From Takakia lepidozioides (taxonomy: Eukaryota > Streptophyta > Takakiopsida > Takakiales > Takakiaceae), in NCBI GenBank assembly GCA_030704615.1, contig CM060733.1:10850001-10914000 (forward strand): 64,000 nt of DNA. The letters are read 5' to 3'. Both the position numbers and the translations under genes were made by a program. Under the pieces are notes generated by a model. The model saw only the letters and a program-made list of their open reading frames with translations, searched no databases and had not been told where the DNA came from. Shown piece after piece: positions 35,815 to 49,100 of the stretch; position 1 is the first letter of the stretch, and each line of letters starts with the position of its first letter.

Positions 35815-38800
35815 TCACCAGTAATCTCCGCAAGAACAAACCCCATCTTGGAAGTGGTGAAAGCGGTTGGCGTCCCGCAGAACAACTGCTCTCCCAACAA
35901 TCTTTGAGATGAGCTTGGTGGCAGTGTGGCAGTCACCACACACCCTAAGGTTCTTCATGACGCGAATAGGCATCCCAGGGGGAGTGCTGATGAGCCCAAA
36001 AGCAATGGCCAGCTTCTCACTGTGGTGGTACAGAGAAGATTCCCTTTGCTCCTCCTCCACATCATGCAGTAGAAAGTGTGTCCCTGGCACATACCCGGCC
36101 TCCTTCATTTGTCCAGACAATCTCTTCAGCTCGGCATGGATTTCCTCAATTTGAGGGTGCAATTTATCTTCTACAACAAATGTATGCACCCGATTGTTGA
36201 CCTCAATGCAGCTGCGACCTGGCTCCTTTCTTACACCTCTGTCCTCCATCATTTTTCTCACCTTTGTTTTCTCATCCCGTCTGCCAGCTGCAGCATAAAT
36301 GTTTGAAAGCAGTACATAAGCTGCAGCATTCTGTGGATCTGCATTGAGAATGCTTTTCGCCACACGTTCTGCTAGCTCCATATCACCATGAATTCTACAG
36401 GCACCAAGCAAGGCCCCCCACACTGAAGCCTCCGGTTTGATAGGCATTGTGTTAATGAAGTTCTCTGCTTCATCCAGTCGTCCTGCACGGCCAAGAAGGT
36501 CCACCATGCAGCCAAAGTGCTCCAGTGTAGGAGTGAGGCCATGATCTGGAGTCATGGAATCAAACAAGTGACGACCTTCTTCCACTAGGCCCAGTTGGCT
36601 ACATGCTGAGAGAAGAGAAGTAAAGGTGACACCATTCGGCTTCAAGCCTTCCTCTTGCATTTTTTCAAACATCTGCAGGGCCTCACGGCCACACCCATGC
36701 TGGGCACATCCTGCAATCATCGCACTCCATGACACCACATCTCTCTTTGCCATACTGTCAAACATTTTGTGTGCATCCTCCAGGCTCCCACATTTCGCAT
36801 ACATGTCAACAAGGGAATTTTGAAGCATGATATCTGACACAATTCCAGCTTTGATGATGTTAGCATGAACCTCTTTGCCCATTTCCAGGCCTCCTAGACT
36901 TGCACATACATTAAGAATGCAAGTAAATGTGACATTATTGGGCATCACCTGTTCGTGTTGTAGTAGCTCATACATTTCAAATGCCTCCCTACCACAGCCA
37001 TGTTGGGCATATCCTGCAATCATGGTGTTCCATGAGACCACATCCCGTTTGGCCATATTGTCGAACACTTGACGTGCATCTTTCATACTACCGCATTTGG
37101 AATACATGTCAACTATGCTATTCTCTAGATTGACATATGACACAAGTCCAGCTTTTAAGATCTCATTATGAACCTGTTTGCCCTCTTCCAGGGCTCCTAG
37201 GCTGGCACATGCATTCACAACGCAAATGAATGTGATCCTGTCAGGTGTGACTCCCTCCTGTTGCATTTGCTTATAAATCACCAAAGCCTCCCTACCACAC
37301 CCATGCTGAGCATATCCAGCAATCATTGCACTGCATGAGACCACATCGCGTTTAGCTATGTTGTCAAACACTTGACGCGCATCCTTCATGCTCCCACATT
37401 TTGCATACATGCCAACAAGGCTATTCTCCAAATTAATGTATGGTACTACCCCAAGTTTGATGATGTCAGCATGGACTTGTTTGCCCTTTTCCAGGGATCC
37501 TAGGCTGGCACATGCATTAAGAACACAAATGAATGTGACACTGTCAGATGTCACTCCTTCCGCTTGCATTCGCTCAAAGATCTCGAAAGCCTCCTTACCA
37601 CAACCATGATGAGCATATCCTGCAATCATAGCATTCCATGAGAACACATCTCGTTTGAGCATACGGTCAAACACTTGATGGGCATCCTTCATGCTCCCAC
37701 ATTTGGCATACATGTTGACAAGGGCATTCTCCAGATTAATGTATGAGGCAATTCCAGCTGTGATAATATCAGAATGGACCTCTCTGCCCTTATCCAGGGC
37801 TCCTAAGCTTGCAGATGCATTGAGAAGACATATAAATGTGACTCTGTCTGGGGCCACTCCTTCCCATTTCATTTGCTCATAGAGTTTGAAAACCTTCTCG
37901 GCATGCCCGTGCTTTGCGTATCCTGCCATTATTATAGTCCACGTAATCATATCTCGTTCAGGCATTTTGTCAAACAATAGATGTGCATCCACCAGATTCC
38001 CGCACTTGGCATACATGTTCACAAGGGTGTTGAGTAGAAAGATATTTGGCTTGAATCCACTATGAACAATGTGGGTGTGCACCTGCTTTCCCTTTTCTAG
38101 GTCTTCTGTGTCGATGCACTCCTGCAAGAGACATACATAGGTCTTGGAGTCTGCCCGAATGCCTGATTGGCTCAAAATATGCAGCGCCTCTCTCAGTTTT
38201 CCTGCCTTACATAGTGTCCTCACATCCATAGAGATGCCAGAATGGTTTTTCTTGACTCCTTCTCTTCGGCCGCCCTCAAAAGTGGTCATGGTGGAGGTGC
38301 TGACCCTGCATGAGTCAACCCTGTTGGTCCTGCATGACTCAAAACCCTTGGTTGCAAACCTTTACCATACTGTCTCAAGGCACCTAGATTTTCAGAGACA
38401 GATAATTATTCACGAGGAAAGGCTTCTTGCTACACATTAACAAAATTACACAACCACTGCAGTCATCTGCTGGAGAATAAACCATACAAATTCTATCTAT
38501 CTGAGTCCAAGCCCTTGATACTCATCATCACATACCTGTCATGTTTTTCTCCTAGAATTCCATGGTGTGTAGTGACTTTAGAGCCATCACCGGATTGTGC
38601 TTGTATTACGTCAGTTAGTTCTGCTTTCACCCATGAGGGGTTCAACCTACTCTCAACCCAAAGGACCTGCTTTGAGCTCTTATGTCTGAAGTCTGGTGCT
38701 CTTCGATTTCTCTGACCACAACAGATGCACAGCTCAGCAGTTATAGCTTTAACCCCAGTCCAGTATAGATCAGGCTATAAACACCAGTGTCTCCTCAATT

Positions 38801-39647
38801 AACAGGCCAGCAAAAAGACTACTGATCCAACCAACAATCAGAAACTCTACAACAGGTATAACATACAAGAATCTCATTACTGGCAACTGAAACCATGATC
38901 CACTGTGCAAAATGAAATCAAACAAGATTCACTGCGGAAAAGGCCACTACCAGTATATCCTAGAAACTACAAATTATTGGGTAACAACTCACCTTATTAG
39001 ACCTGTTGTCCCACCACTGTGAAGGATCTGCCATGAAGTCCTCCCAAAGCCGTTCTATGCTTACTGCTTGAGCTGAGCGCAAACAACATATATTCAGAAC
39101 TTCAGTTTCTTCTTTGGGGATGCTAGTGTCGGCTTTCTACAAAATTAGTGCCTTTCCCTCTTCTGCCAATTTTTCAGTCGGCCTTCACTGTCAAACTGCT
39201 GCTCCACAGGGATCACAGCAATGTGGGTAAAATCTGTGACAGTTAAATAAACGACTAAGCTAGAATGCTTGCACCGGGATTTCCATAGGCTATGTGCGAG
39301 CTGGTCATAATATGCTACAGGGGTTATACTGATCTCCAAGGTAGTGAAGTTAGTACAACAGAATTTGCATACGACTAAAGTGATGCAAACGGGTGTCAAT
39401 TACGCTCGCATTCCTCTACAATCCTTGTATGTGCACTATGTGGACTCTTGGACCGATTTCTGCAAGGATGATGCGAGGTCAATTTGGAGCCTGGATTCAC
39501 TGCGACGCGTACAATTTACAGAATTGTAAGTAAATTCATCTCTATACCTTCCTCCGGGTCTGCTGAAGCCTGAGGAGGCGGGGAAGCCATCAGTTGCGGG
39601 GTTTTCGGTCCCGGAAACGCCATTTTGGATGCCAGTTTCAGCTCCAT
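35815..39647 (-). CDS. PDF-motif + PPR (PLS) + DYW fusion protein
   Basis: Four-exon model on the complement: 39647-39548, 39063-38993, 38711-38536, 38329-35815, giving 953 aa with consistent phases (1, 0, 2). It has the clearest PDF module in the window: [20 protein letters not shown] (residues 34-53), then [20 protein letters not shown] and NPSWVKAEL (58-89). The donor after it is classical (GACAG|GTATGTG). The PPR exon holds five MYAKCG blocks, E/E+ motifs and a complete DYW domain ([34 protein letters not shown]). Without the upstream exons a start at 38289 gives 824 aa ([14 protein letters not shown]). Two in-frame acceptors, 24 bp apart, precede the PPR exon (38329 or 38305). Upstream of the chosen ATG, DNA similarity to the pseudogene's leader continues but contains stops, so the N-terminus is shorter here. 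Predicted organelle RNA editing factor. Confidence 0.82.
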
Positions 39648-40157
39648 CCCCTGGCCCTTTGATCTGCAGCATGATTTGAGGTCTCTCCCCGGTCCAGTGG
39701 CAGAAGCTTTATTAGGTTATGGCCTCCAGCTGCGTGCTTAGGAGAGAGCAGGAGCACAACCAGCCATCAGACCATAATAGCTCAACATCACTCTACCCAG
39801 TCGGCCACATTTTGGACCAAGTTTGATAGGAATTACCTTCACTAAGGAAAGCCTTTCACTATTACAAGCTAAAATCTGAATCCACAGGCCCGTCCAATGT
39901 GAGACCTGAGACCCAACAACCATCGCAAAACCCAGTCTCGAATCAATGAATGAATTTGACCTCACACTTCCAATTTGATTTGATGGCAGTTCATCATCTT
40001 GGCAGGGATACAGTATCGGTGTGATCGAGTCAGCATCGTTGTGGAGTACTTATCCAATTTGGTAGGATTGGGTTATAGAGTGGCCGGGATTCTGGATCAT
40101 GCAGCAGAAGCAGCAAGCTATCTTGATAAGCTCTGGAGTTTTTGAATTCATCGAAGT
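39648..40157. promoter_or_regulatory. Divergent intergenic region between PPR and beta-galactosidase genes
   Basis: About 510 bp separates the predicted start of the PDF-PPR gene (-) from the beta-galactosidase ATG (+). Both promoters should lie here or in adjoining leader sequence. The first ~120 bp next to the PPR gene is the degraded, stop-containing continuation of its leader exon. No specific regulatory site was identified. Confidence 0.5.
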
Positions 40158-43100
40158 ATGCTTGCTCGAGGTGCGGAATATGGTATGGCCAGCATGATCG
40201 GATTGCTGGTGCTGCACGTCTTGTGTTTGGTGGTGTCGTATTCAGGAGGTGTCCAGGCTGGGAAGCCCATCAATGTGTCGTATGACCACAGGGCTCTTAT
40301 TATCGATGGGCAACGACGTATGTTAATATCTGCTGGAATTCATTATCCTCGTGCTACCCCCGAGGTGGGTCTATCTCTTCCCATTTGCTCTCCCTCGCTC
40401 CAAATATAAAAACATGTATGGCGGACTGAATATGCGTTGATGATGCTCCAGCAATGCACTGGCAACGGAAAAGGTCGGAACCCGCACTGAGGTTTAAGAG
40501 AAACTAGAACTTAAGCAGTGCGTAGGTGAACAGGTGCGTAAGAAAGAAGATCAATAATTTAAATTAGCTTGGTGCCAAGATGACAATGGAAGCTATGCAT
40601 TTGCATATAGTCACAAGCGGGGAAGTCCTTGTAGAAGGGACCTTCACGCATCATCTTTCATTTCTCACAAAGTGACGAAGTAGTTTGGCTTTGTTAGCTT
40701 GTAACCGATTAGAGGTGCAATGGCAAATACTTTAATTTGTCTCACCAATGAGCTAACGGTGAGCAAGAAGTCCCGGGTGACAGCCGCCTGTGCCTCTATC
40801 CTTTATGCTGGAGATGGTCGGGCCTCCTCATGTCACAGGTGATACCCTTGGTTACTGGGTCCAACGGGAACTCTATAGTAACTGGTTGAGCTGGACACTT
40901 TTCAGAGGAAAGAATGATTGATGTGTAAAGTTGGGAGAGCTTGCCATGGATTGGCTTGTGCTGCCCACAGTAGTATCTATCCCACATTTGTAATTTTACC
41001 TTGCTACCATCTTGTGGTCTTTTGACCTAATCAGGGCTTCCTGAAATCAATGCATATCCTTCAAAATCATTAATCTGGAGGGGTGATTGACGATATCAAG
41101 CACCGTCACTGAGCACATCATCTAGAAGGCAAAAAGAAGTATGCTTTAAAAGATAATGCTAATCTGTGCTTGAAGGCCTTATTTCTTCCTACATTCAACT
41201 AAACTTGCTTGATAGGCCTGCCAAAGGATTTTGGCCCCTCCTTAGAATCCACCCATGTGATCAATGGTCCTGCCAAACTTTTGCCCGAGTATACCTATTT
41301 CATGTGGGCAAGCTGCCTTCTTGCATGGAAGAGGACTTTGGGGCTGATGGAAAGTTTTAATGGTAACTGACAGATGTGGCCTGAGCTGATAGCGAACGCC
41401 AAGGAGTGGGGAGCAGATGTGATACAAACTTATGTATTCTGGAGCGGACATGAGCCTCAGCAGGGCATGGTCTGGTTCTTCCCTCATTCTCATGATTGCT
41501 TGTTTACCTGCAGCAATTGAGTGAAATGGGTTTGGCTGAGAGGTTGGACCAAGTGTGGCTTTCATGTACACCTTCATGTGGGTGGGTGCGCAGTATAACT
41601 TTGCGGGAAGATACGATCTGCCCAAGTTTGTGAAGCTGGTGGAGGAAGCCGGCCTCTATCTCAATCTGCGAATCGGCCCTTATGCATGTGCAGAGTGGAA
41701 TTTTGGGTAGACAATGCCTGAATTTATACTCTTTTATACTTTTTCTCATCCTATTGTATTTCTGAGATTTGTCCTTTGTGCCGTGGTTCCCCTTTTCTCC
41801 ATCCTTCTGTCCCTCTCTCCTCTGGGCTGCCATGTCTCAAACTTGGCTGTTACCTTTTGTAGCACAGTTGTTTTGCTATTTCTGCATGAGGTAATTTGGT
41901 TGCAAGTTGCATGGTCGGGAAATGAAGACGTGGCATGAATGAAATGGTTGGGTGCAGGGGCTTTCCAGTGTGGTTGCGTGATGTTCCCGGAATTGTGTTC
42001 CGCACAGACAATCAACCCTTCAAGGTGAGTTTGAGCCTCTAAAAGGATTTGGAGGCTTATTTACGCCTAGTATCATCCAGCAGGCTCAAGCACATGCTTC
42101 TCATATGTATGAAGGCTTGCATGATGTGATGCCTCCACATGGATTATTCATTTGTGGTACTGAGAAAAAGGATAAGAATTACTTGCCTTGTCGCACTCTT
42201 TTCAAATCAGTAGTCTGTCAGATTTGAGAGGGGTACTAATAAAGAGAGAAGCAGGACTTGATTCCAGCTGGATCTGCCTGCAATTGAAGGTGATGGGGAG
42301 TACAATGCAAACGTCCCTTTGGCAAGTTGAGCCTTGAGAAATAAGAGTAGACTTACCAGGGTTGTTTAATGCACTCTAGGAACGCAGCGGTTTCTCAAAT
42401 GAGAGTGGATGAGAGCTTTGTGCTCACACCTTATGAAAATACTGTGAGTGTGTATCTCAGTCTTCGGAGGCAGCTGCTTAAGGTCAATGCTCAGATGATG
42501 ATGTGATCTCCTGCCCAGTGTTTCTCACATGGAATGAGATGCCGTGTCAAAACAAAGTTGTGTACGCTTGCTTGGTCTGTTGTGAACACAGATTTTCTTT
42601 ACGCCAGCTCTAAATGCTGCACATTTGCAGTGCAAATCAGAGCTAGCTTGTAAACATGCTGACCCCTTGTAAGCAGAGAGGAAGGCATTGCAAGTTAGGC
42701 AGTTCATATACCTCAGCAGCCGCTTGCTTGTCTTGCTGGCTACAGGATGCAATGGAGGGATTTGTGAAAATGATTGTGAACCTGATGAAGGAACGACATT
42801 TTTTTGCTTGGCAAGGGGGCCCTATCATCTTGGCTCAGGTCTCTGTCTCTCTGAACACTGTACTGGCAGGTTGATGGTCTTGTCTATCAATCCCATTTGT
42901 GTCCAATCTGTATTTGTTGGTGAGCTACATTTTGGCAAGATTACCATCCTGATATTAGTAACTTGCAGCCAGCCTTTTGTTGGTTGTCTTATATCAATTT
43001 AAACTCAAAAAACACAGTCTTTTGTTAAATGTCCTGGCAATTTGATTTGGAGGCAGATAAACCTGTGGGAAATATAGTAGTCCAGAAGTGTTGTGGGGAG

Positions 43101-46100
43101 ATGTGCTAGTTGCGACACCCATCAGATAAGAATGTACTCATAAGACGTTGTTTGCCGTAGCCTTGTGCCCATCAGATAAGAGATGCAGTCAAATGCCAGG
43201 TGCATACTGCAGACATACTGCAGACATACTACAGACTGCATACCTTTGTGGGCATCATCCATGATCTTTGAGCTGGATTGTGGCCACAGAGTGTGTGATG
43301 TTGCCTGTCCTTCTTTATTGTGTTTCTGTCCCCTCATCTGATTAATCTTGACCTTAATGTTGTGTGTGTGATAAACGTTTGACGCAACATTTGGTAGTTC
43401 TAGTTTAGAGCTAGGGACAGTGTTATCGACATTAGACTGTATGCCATGTGCAGATTGAGAATGAGTATGGCGACGTAGAGGGTGAGTTTGGGGCGGGAGG
43501 GCGGCGTTATGTGGAATGGGCAGCAAGCATGGCACTAAGACTCGAGGCAGGTGTGCCCTGGATCATGTGTCAACAGGCCGATGCTCCTTCCTCCATAGTG
43601 AGAGTCTCCTTACATTTGTTAATTTCCTATGCTTTGTCATAAAAACAAGACTTCTCTGTTAACTTCTTGAGAACAGGGAGGTCGTGGAGTGCAGGAGTGC
43701 AGTCTAGAGTGTCTAGGAAGCAGAGAAACATTGGGGGTAAGGGGACTTCAATAACTGTTCTGTTGTGCGAATGTGCAGATCAACACGTGCAATGGCTACT
43801 ACTGTGATGGCTTCAAGCCTAATAGTCCTGATAAACCTGTTTTCTGGACTGAGGATTGGAACGGCTGGTATGTCCATTCCCATGCCTGCTGCTCTGGTGC
43901 TGTACAATGTCTTGGAAACAGGACCCCTGCCAAACAGACTAAGTCCTGGCAGAAGAGAGTAGAAGAGATTCTCAAGGATCTGAATCTGAATCCGCAAGTC
44001 TTGACCCATCTGACTTAGAGGCTGTAGTGTCCAAAGCCATGTCTGTTGCCAGGAAATTGTCTGATGAAAATGAAGTTAGGCAGAAAACTTCCCTGAACTT
44101 GTTTCCAGTCTGTGACATGGTGGAGGACATCATGGATGACCTCAAGGGTCTACCCACTCTCGGCACTAGACTGAAATTTAAACTCAGGGCGGGAAGCCTA
44201 CCTTTGAACAGCAAACAGAAGCAGAGAGTGCAATTGCCCGTTGTGTGGGCAACCTGAAGATAATATTCATTTCCTGATTCACTCTCCAGGGTTCTCTCAC
44301 CCGAGAGACGCTCTCCTCAAATCTATCATGGGAATTGTGCCTGTACCTCTGTTTACCAACTTCGAAAGTCTCGAGGCTGAGCCAAAAGCCCAGGCCCTTC
44401 TGGGGCCTAGTTATTGGGCAAACCACACACAGCAGATTGATGCTTGTGTGAAGGGATTTCTAGAGGATATCTGGAAAACCCGGATCAATGTTTTATATCA
44501 AGGTAAGTCTTACTACCGACGTCAGCCCCTGACAGAGGTAGGTTCCTTTGTGTTCCACTCAAACTGGGCGCGGGTCAATGGCCACAAGGCTACGGCAAAC
44601 AACGTCTTATAAGTACATTCTCTCTCTCAAGATTCTCAAGGATCTGAATCTAAGTCCACAAGCCTTGATCCTGCTGGATAAATCTGACTTGGAGGCTGTA
44701 GTGTCCAAAGCTATGTCTGTTGCCAGGAAATCATGTGATGACAATGACGTTAGGCAGAAAACTTCCCTGAACTTGTTTTCAGTCTGTGACACGGGAGAGG
44801 CCATCATGGATGACCTCAAGAATTTACCCACCCTCAGCAATAGACTGAAAAACAATCTCAGGGCCTGAAGCCTACCTTTGAACAGCAAACAGAAGCAGAG
44901 AGGAAAGGGGGATTGCAAATGCCCATTGTGTGGGCAACCTGAAGACAATATCCACTTTCTGATTCACCAGAAACATGTCCTCTTCATATCCATCAAGAAA
45001 ATTGTGCCTGTACCTCTGTTTACCAACTTTGAAAGTCTCGAGGCTGAGCCAAAATCCCACGCCCTTTGGGGCCTAGTTATTGGGCAAACCACACACATCT
45101 CTCCCTCGTTCTCTCTAAGATAAGTGTACCCACTCTCGGCACTATACTGAAATTTAAAGTGGAGGCAGGAAGCCTACCTTTGAACAGAAAACGGATGCAG
45201 AGTGGAAAGGGGGATTGCTAATGCCCATTGTGTGGGCAACCTGAAGACAATATTCACTTTCCGCATGCTTATGCTCATGCTCATGCTTACCGGCATGAGC
45301 CTCTGACAAAGGTAGTTCTGTCCCTTTGTGTTCTGCTCAAACTGGGCGCGGGGTCAATGGCCACAAGGGCTACGGCAAACAACGCCTTATTAGTACATTC
45401 TCTAAGATAATCAATGCTATTTCTTGGAAGCAAGACCGTCCTGTCAAACAGGCTAGGTCTTGGCGGAAAAGAGTAGAAGAGATTTCCAAGTATCTGAATA
45501 TTAGTCCAGAAGAATTAACCCTGCTGGATGAAGCTGACCTGGAGGGGGTTGTGTCCAAAGCCATGTCTGATGCCCAAAGACTGTCCGATGAAAATGAAGT
45601 TAGGCATAAAACTTCCCTGAGCTTGTTTCCAGTCTGTGACATGGGCGGAGACCTTAAGGATGATCTGATGCTTGTGACAATCCAAGTGTGGAAATAGAAG
45701 TTCTGCAGATCCAAATTCTTGAGCAAAATGTGAATGTTAAATAGTAATCAACTGCATAGTACCAAATTTCCACTAGCAGTCCTAAAACTCGCCATGGAAA
45801 TTAGTCCATAATATCTGAAGTTCAGTTATTGTCTTTAAATTCTGTTTAGCAGTAGTTCTGCACGTTCTAAGAGAGTTCATGTCTTATTCGGTGCCAAGGT
45901 ATCAGAATTGGGGGCATGCCATGCCACACAGGCCTGTGGAGGACAATGCGTTCGCAGTGGCGAGATTCTTCCAGCGTGGTGGCAGTTTTCATAACTACTA
46001 CATGGTACATTTGACCCAGATCATGTGGGACCAGATGCAATGATGGGGAGTCTATGCCTCACATGTTAGGTGAATAATTGATAAGACACTAGGAATACAG

Positions 46101-49100
46101 AAGGAGTTAGAGGAGGCTCATTTGGATGCAGGGAGTAAGAGCTTGTGTTTGGGATTGTGCTCAACATTCCCTTCTTCTAAGAATGATGTCAATGAAAAGT
46201 CTGTAGGTGGGTGCGGGATGGATGGTCATAGTTGAAAGTACGGATTAGTACTTGTTGCTGAAATAAACCTAGCAGTAGGATAAACTTTGGATGGGGGCTT
46301 GGAGATGGCAGTTCTTTGGAGGCACCAACTTTGGGCGAACTGCAGGCGGACCATACATTACCACCAGCTATGACTATGATGCCCCTGTTGATGAATATGG
46401 TGTGTTCATGAATGTGCCTCTCTCCTTGCCTACAGAAAAGTTGCAAGACTCAAGCAGCAAAAAATAGCCAATTCATGGTGTACTTGTGGTGAACGCATGT
46501 CCAGTTTGTCTAATGATTATTTTGTCCCATGCATTTTACTGGACAAAGGAAGACATGTAAACTTGGTTTTACATCAACGTAGGATAGATGATGTGTAAGA
46601 TCGGTGAAGATTGAGGAAACTGACTGCACCATCCACGCTAGCTAAATCCAACAAATGATGTTGGCATATGATGAAGTAGGCAATGCATGGGTGCAGGGCT
46701 GGTTCGGCAACCAAAATGGGGGCATCTGAAAGACCTTCATGCCGCTCTTAAGCTTTGTGAGCCTGCTCTTACATCTGTCAGGGGAGAGCCCATGTACATC
46801 GTGCTTGGCCCTCACCAAGAGGTTCCAGATCCGGCCCCTTCTCTCAGTATAGAGGCTCTCCCTTCTAGTGGATGTCAAAGAGTGGAAGAAATAAGCTTGT
46901 ACTCATTCCCACTGGTGTGTACTTCAAGCACCAAGCACATGTAAACACATAAGATCTTCATGTGACTTAGATTTCACGTCTCTTGGTGAAATCCTAATCA
47001 GTTTGTGTTGGAGTGTGGGTCGTAAGGTGAAGGCTGATATGTGAACAATGGGGCAGGGACATGTGTATGCAGGGGATGGCCAATGTGCAGCCTTCCTTGC
47101 CAACATTGATGAGCGATCAAGTGCTACTGTTCAGTTCAAGGGTGAACATTATGAGTTACCTCCATGGTCAGTCAGTATTCTACCTGACTGCAAGCAAGTC
47201 GTCTTCAATACTGCCCAGGTTAGTTGTTCTATCATATTCAGCAGCTCGTGCTCACATGCGGACTGTGTTGAACTACGCAGATTTGATGTCATCCAGTGAC
47301 TGGTCAACCTGCAGCTGAAGTGCTAATGCTCATTATATCTTGTTAAGGCAGTATGTACATACTGGAAGAGAAGAAGATAAGTCTTAGACTCGGGCATGGG
47401 TGTGCAAAACAGGTTGGAAGTCAAACAACAGTGAGAACCATGAGGAGAGTGGTCCCAAAGTTTTTCCCTGCTGCCAATCTGCTATCCAACATGCTGGATG
47501 AACGTAACTCAGGTGACACTGGGCAAGCTGAGCTTGCATGGCATTCGTACTTGGAACCAGTTGGGGCACAGGAAGGGCAGGGAATAGCTGCAAATTTCCT
47601 GTTAGAACAACTTAACACCACCAAAGACTCCACTGACTACTTCTGGTACACGACCAGGTACTCTTGGGCTCGCTGTTGGCCATCCCTCTTCCTGTATCTG
47701 TGTTCACCATCTGTGTATGTACTGCGGTCTTGGATATCTAGCTACATAAAAAGCAAGGTCAGTTATGTGCAAATGCAATAGCCAGCACTAGTTTGTGTAC
47801 AGTAGTCTTAGATTTTTGTTGTTGCATCTTTAAGTTAGCTTCTAGTACTGGGCCAAGTCAAATCTACTACTCCCTAGTATGGATGGTGAGCTATGAGCAT
47901 TTGGTCTTTTCCTTTTTGAGTCTGGTCTTTCGGGGGTTGTGCCTAACACTGATTCTACTGCATAGGTGTAGTTTGACATGCCATTTGTACAATTCTCGGC
48001 CACATGTTATGGTGGGGGATCGCTTTCATCATTATTATTAATTTCTGGCTGCAAAATCCTTGCTCTCTCTTCAATTAATCAATTACCTTTCGGCCTCTTT
48101 ATCTCCTTCACTCCTGAGGGCTTTGGGGCGGTTCAGGGTGGGCTCCCACAACCTACAGATAGAGACTGGCAGATGGGAAAACCTGCAGCGGGAGGACCGC
48201 CTATGTCCTGCTTGCACAGGGTGCAGCCAGGAAATTGAAACTGAAGAACACTTCTTCTTCTATTGCCCCCTATACTATGAGATCCGTGGGAGATTCCATT
48301 GTCTATTCCGTGGAACCCAATCTCTCACTGAAGTCTTCCACTATGAGGATCAGAAATGTTTGGCAGCCTACCTGCACGAGGCATTCACCCTTAGACAATC
48401 ACTCGAACAATAGTTCTTTTCTCTGACTCTGGTTTTCCTATTTTCTCTCATGTTCTTCCTTCCATTTGTCCCATGAGCTCTATGAGCTTTCCGCGGACGT
48501 TATAAAGCACCATTTCATTTCATTTCATTCTCTCTCTAAAAAGAAAAGCTCGCGAGATTGTAATGAAACTCATGGTGTGTGTCATCCTGGTCTAGCTCTC
48601 AATTCTTGTAAAGTGGTCACGGGTGTGGGCTTCTATGGTTTCTTCAGCACAAGCAGTGATTCACATGGCGCAAAGGGTATATTCTTTGCTTTGTATTGGG
48701 TAAACAAAGTGAGCACCACGTGCAGATAATTTTGTGTCTATCTCTATCTCTTAGCTTCCTAGGCCATTATAAAAGATCTTTCATCCAAGTACCTGGTGTG
48801 TGCAGTTTCTTGTCCTTTCCTCTGTTCTGTGTATGTCTCTCCCTCAAATCATTGTAACGTGAGACTGTTGAAGCATGCAGTCATGGACATTGGAGAAGCA
48901 GGAAAGGCTAGTCGTTTTTGGAAGTTTGCATGGGGGCCCTAAATGGACCTGTACTTGTTTTTGTATGGAAAAGTGTTCTGGTGTCACAAGGGGATGTGGA
49001 AATTCTGAGAAACATTGGGGTTCAGCCACGTTTAGTGCTGGAGGCGGTGCGTGATGCTGTGCACGTTTTCGTAAATGGAAAGCTGGCAGGTGCTTTTCAA

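Noticed and set aside
20862-38289. PPR repeats as a CRISPR-like or satellite repeat array
   Set aside because: The ~300-bp periodicity is the ~101-residue P-L-S protein repeat inside open frames, with codon-level variation.
39145-39399. Possible OB-fold (SSB-like) exon between leader and WWDNR exon
   Set aside because: The peptide ([20 protein letters not shown]) is only vaguely like an OB strand, has no phase-matching splice sites and is not preserved in the paralogues' introns.
43868-43965. Read-through of beta-galactosidase exon 7 into [11 protein letters not shown] as coding
   Set aside because: The family requires [13 protein letters not shown], which is found at 45899 in the correct phase. 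The read-through enters LINE sequence.
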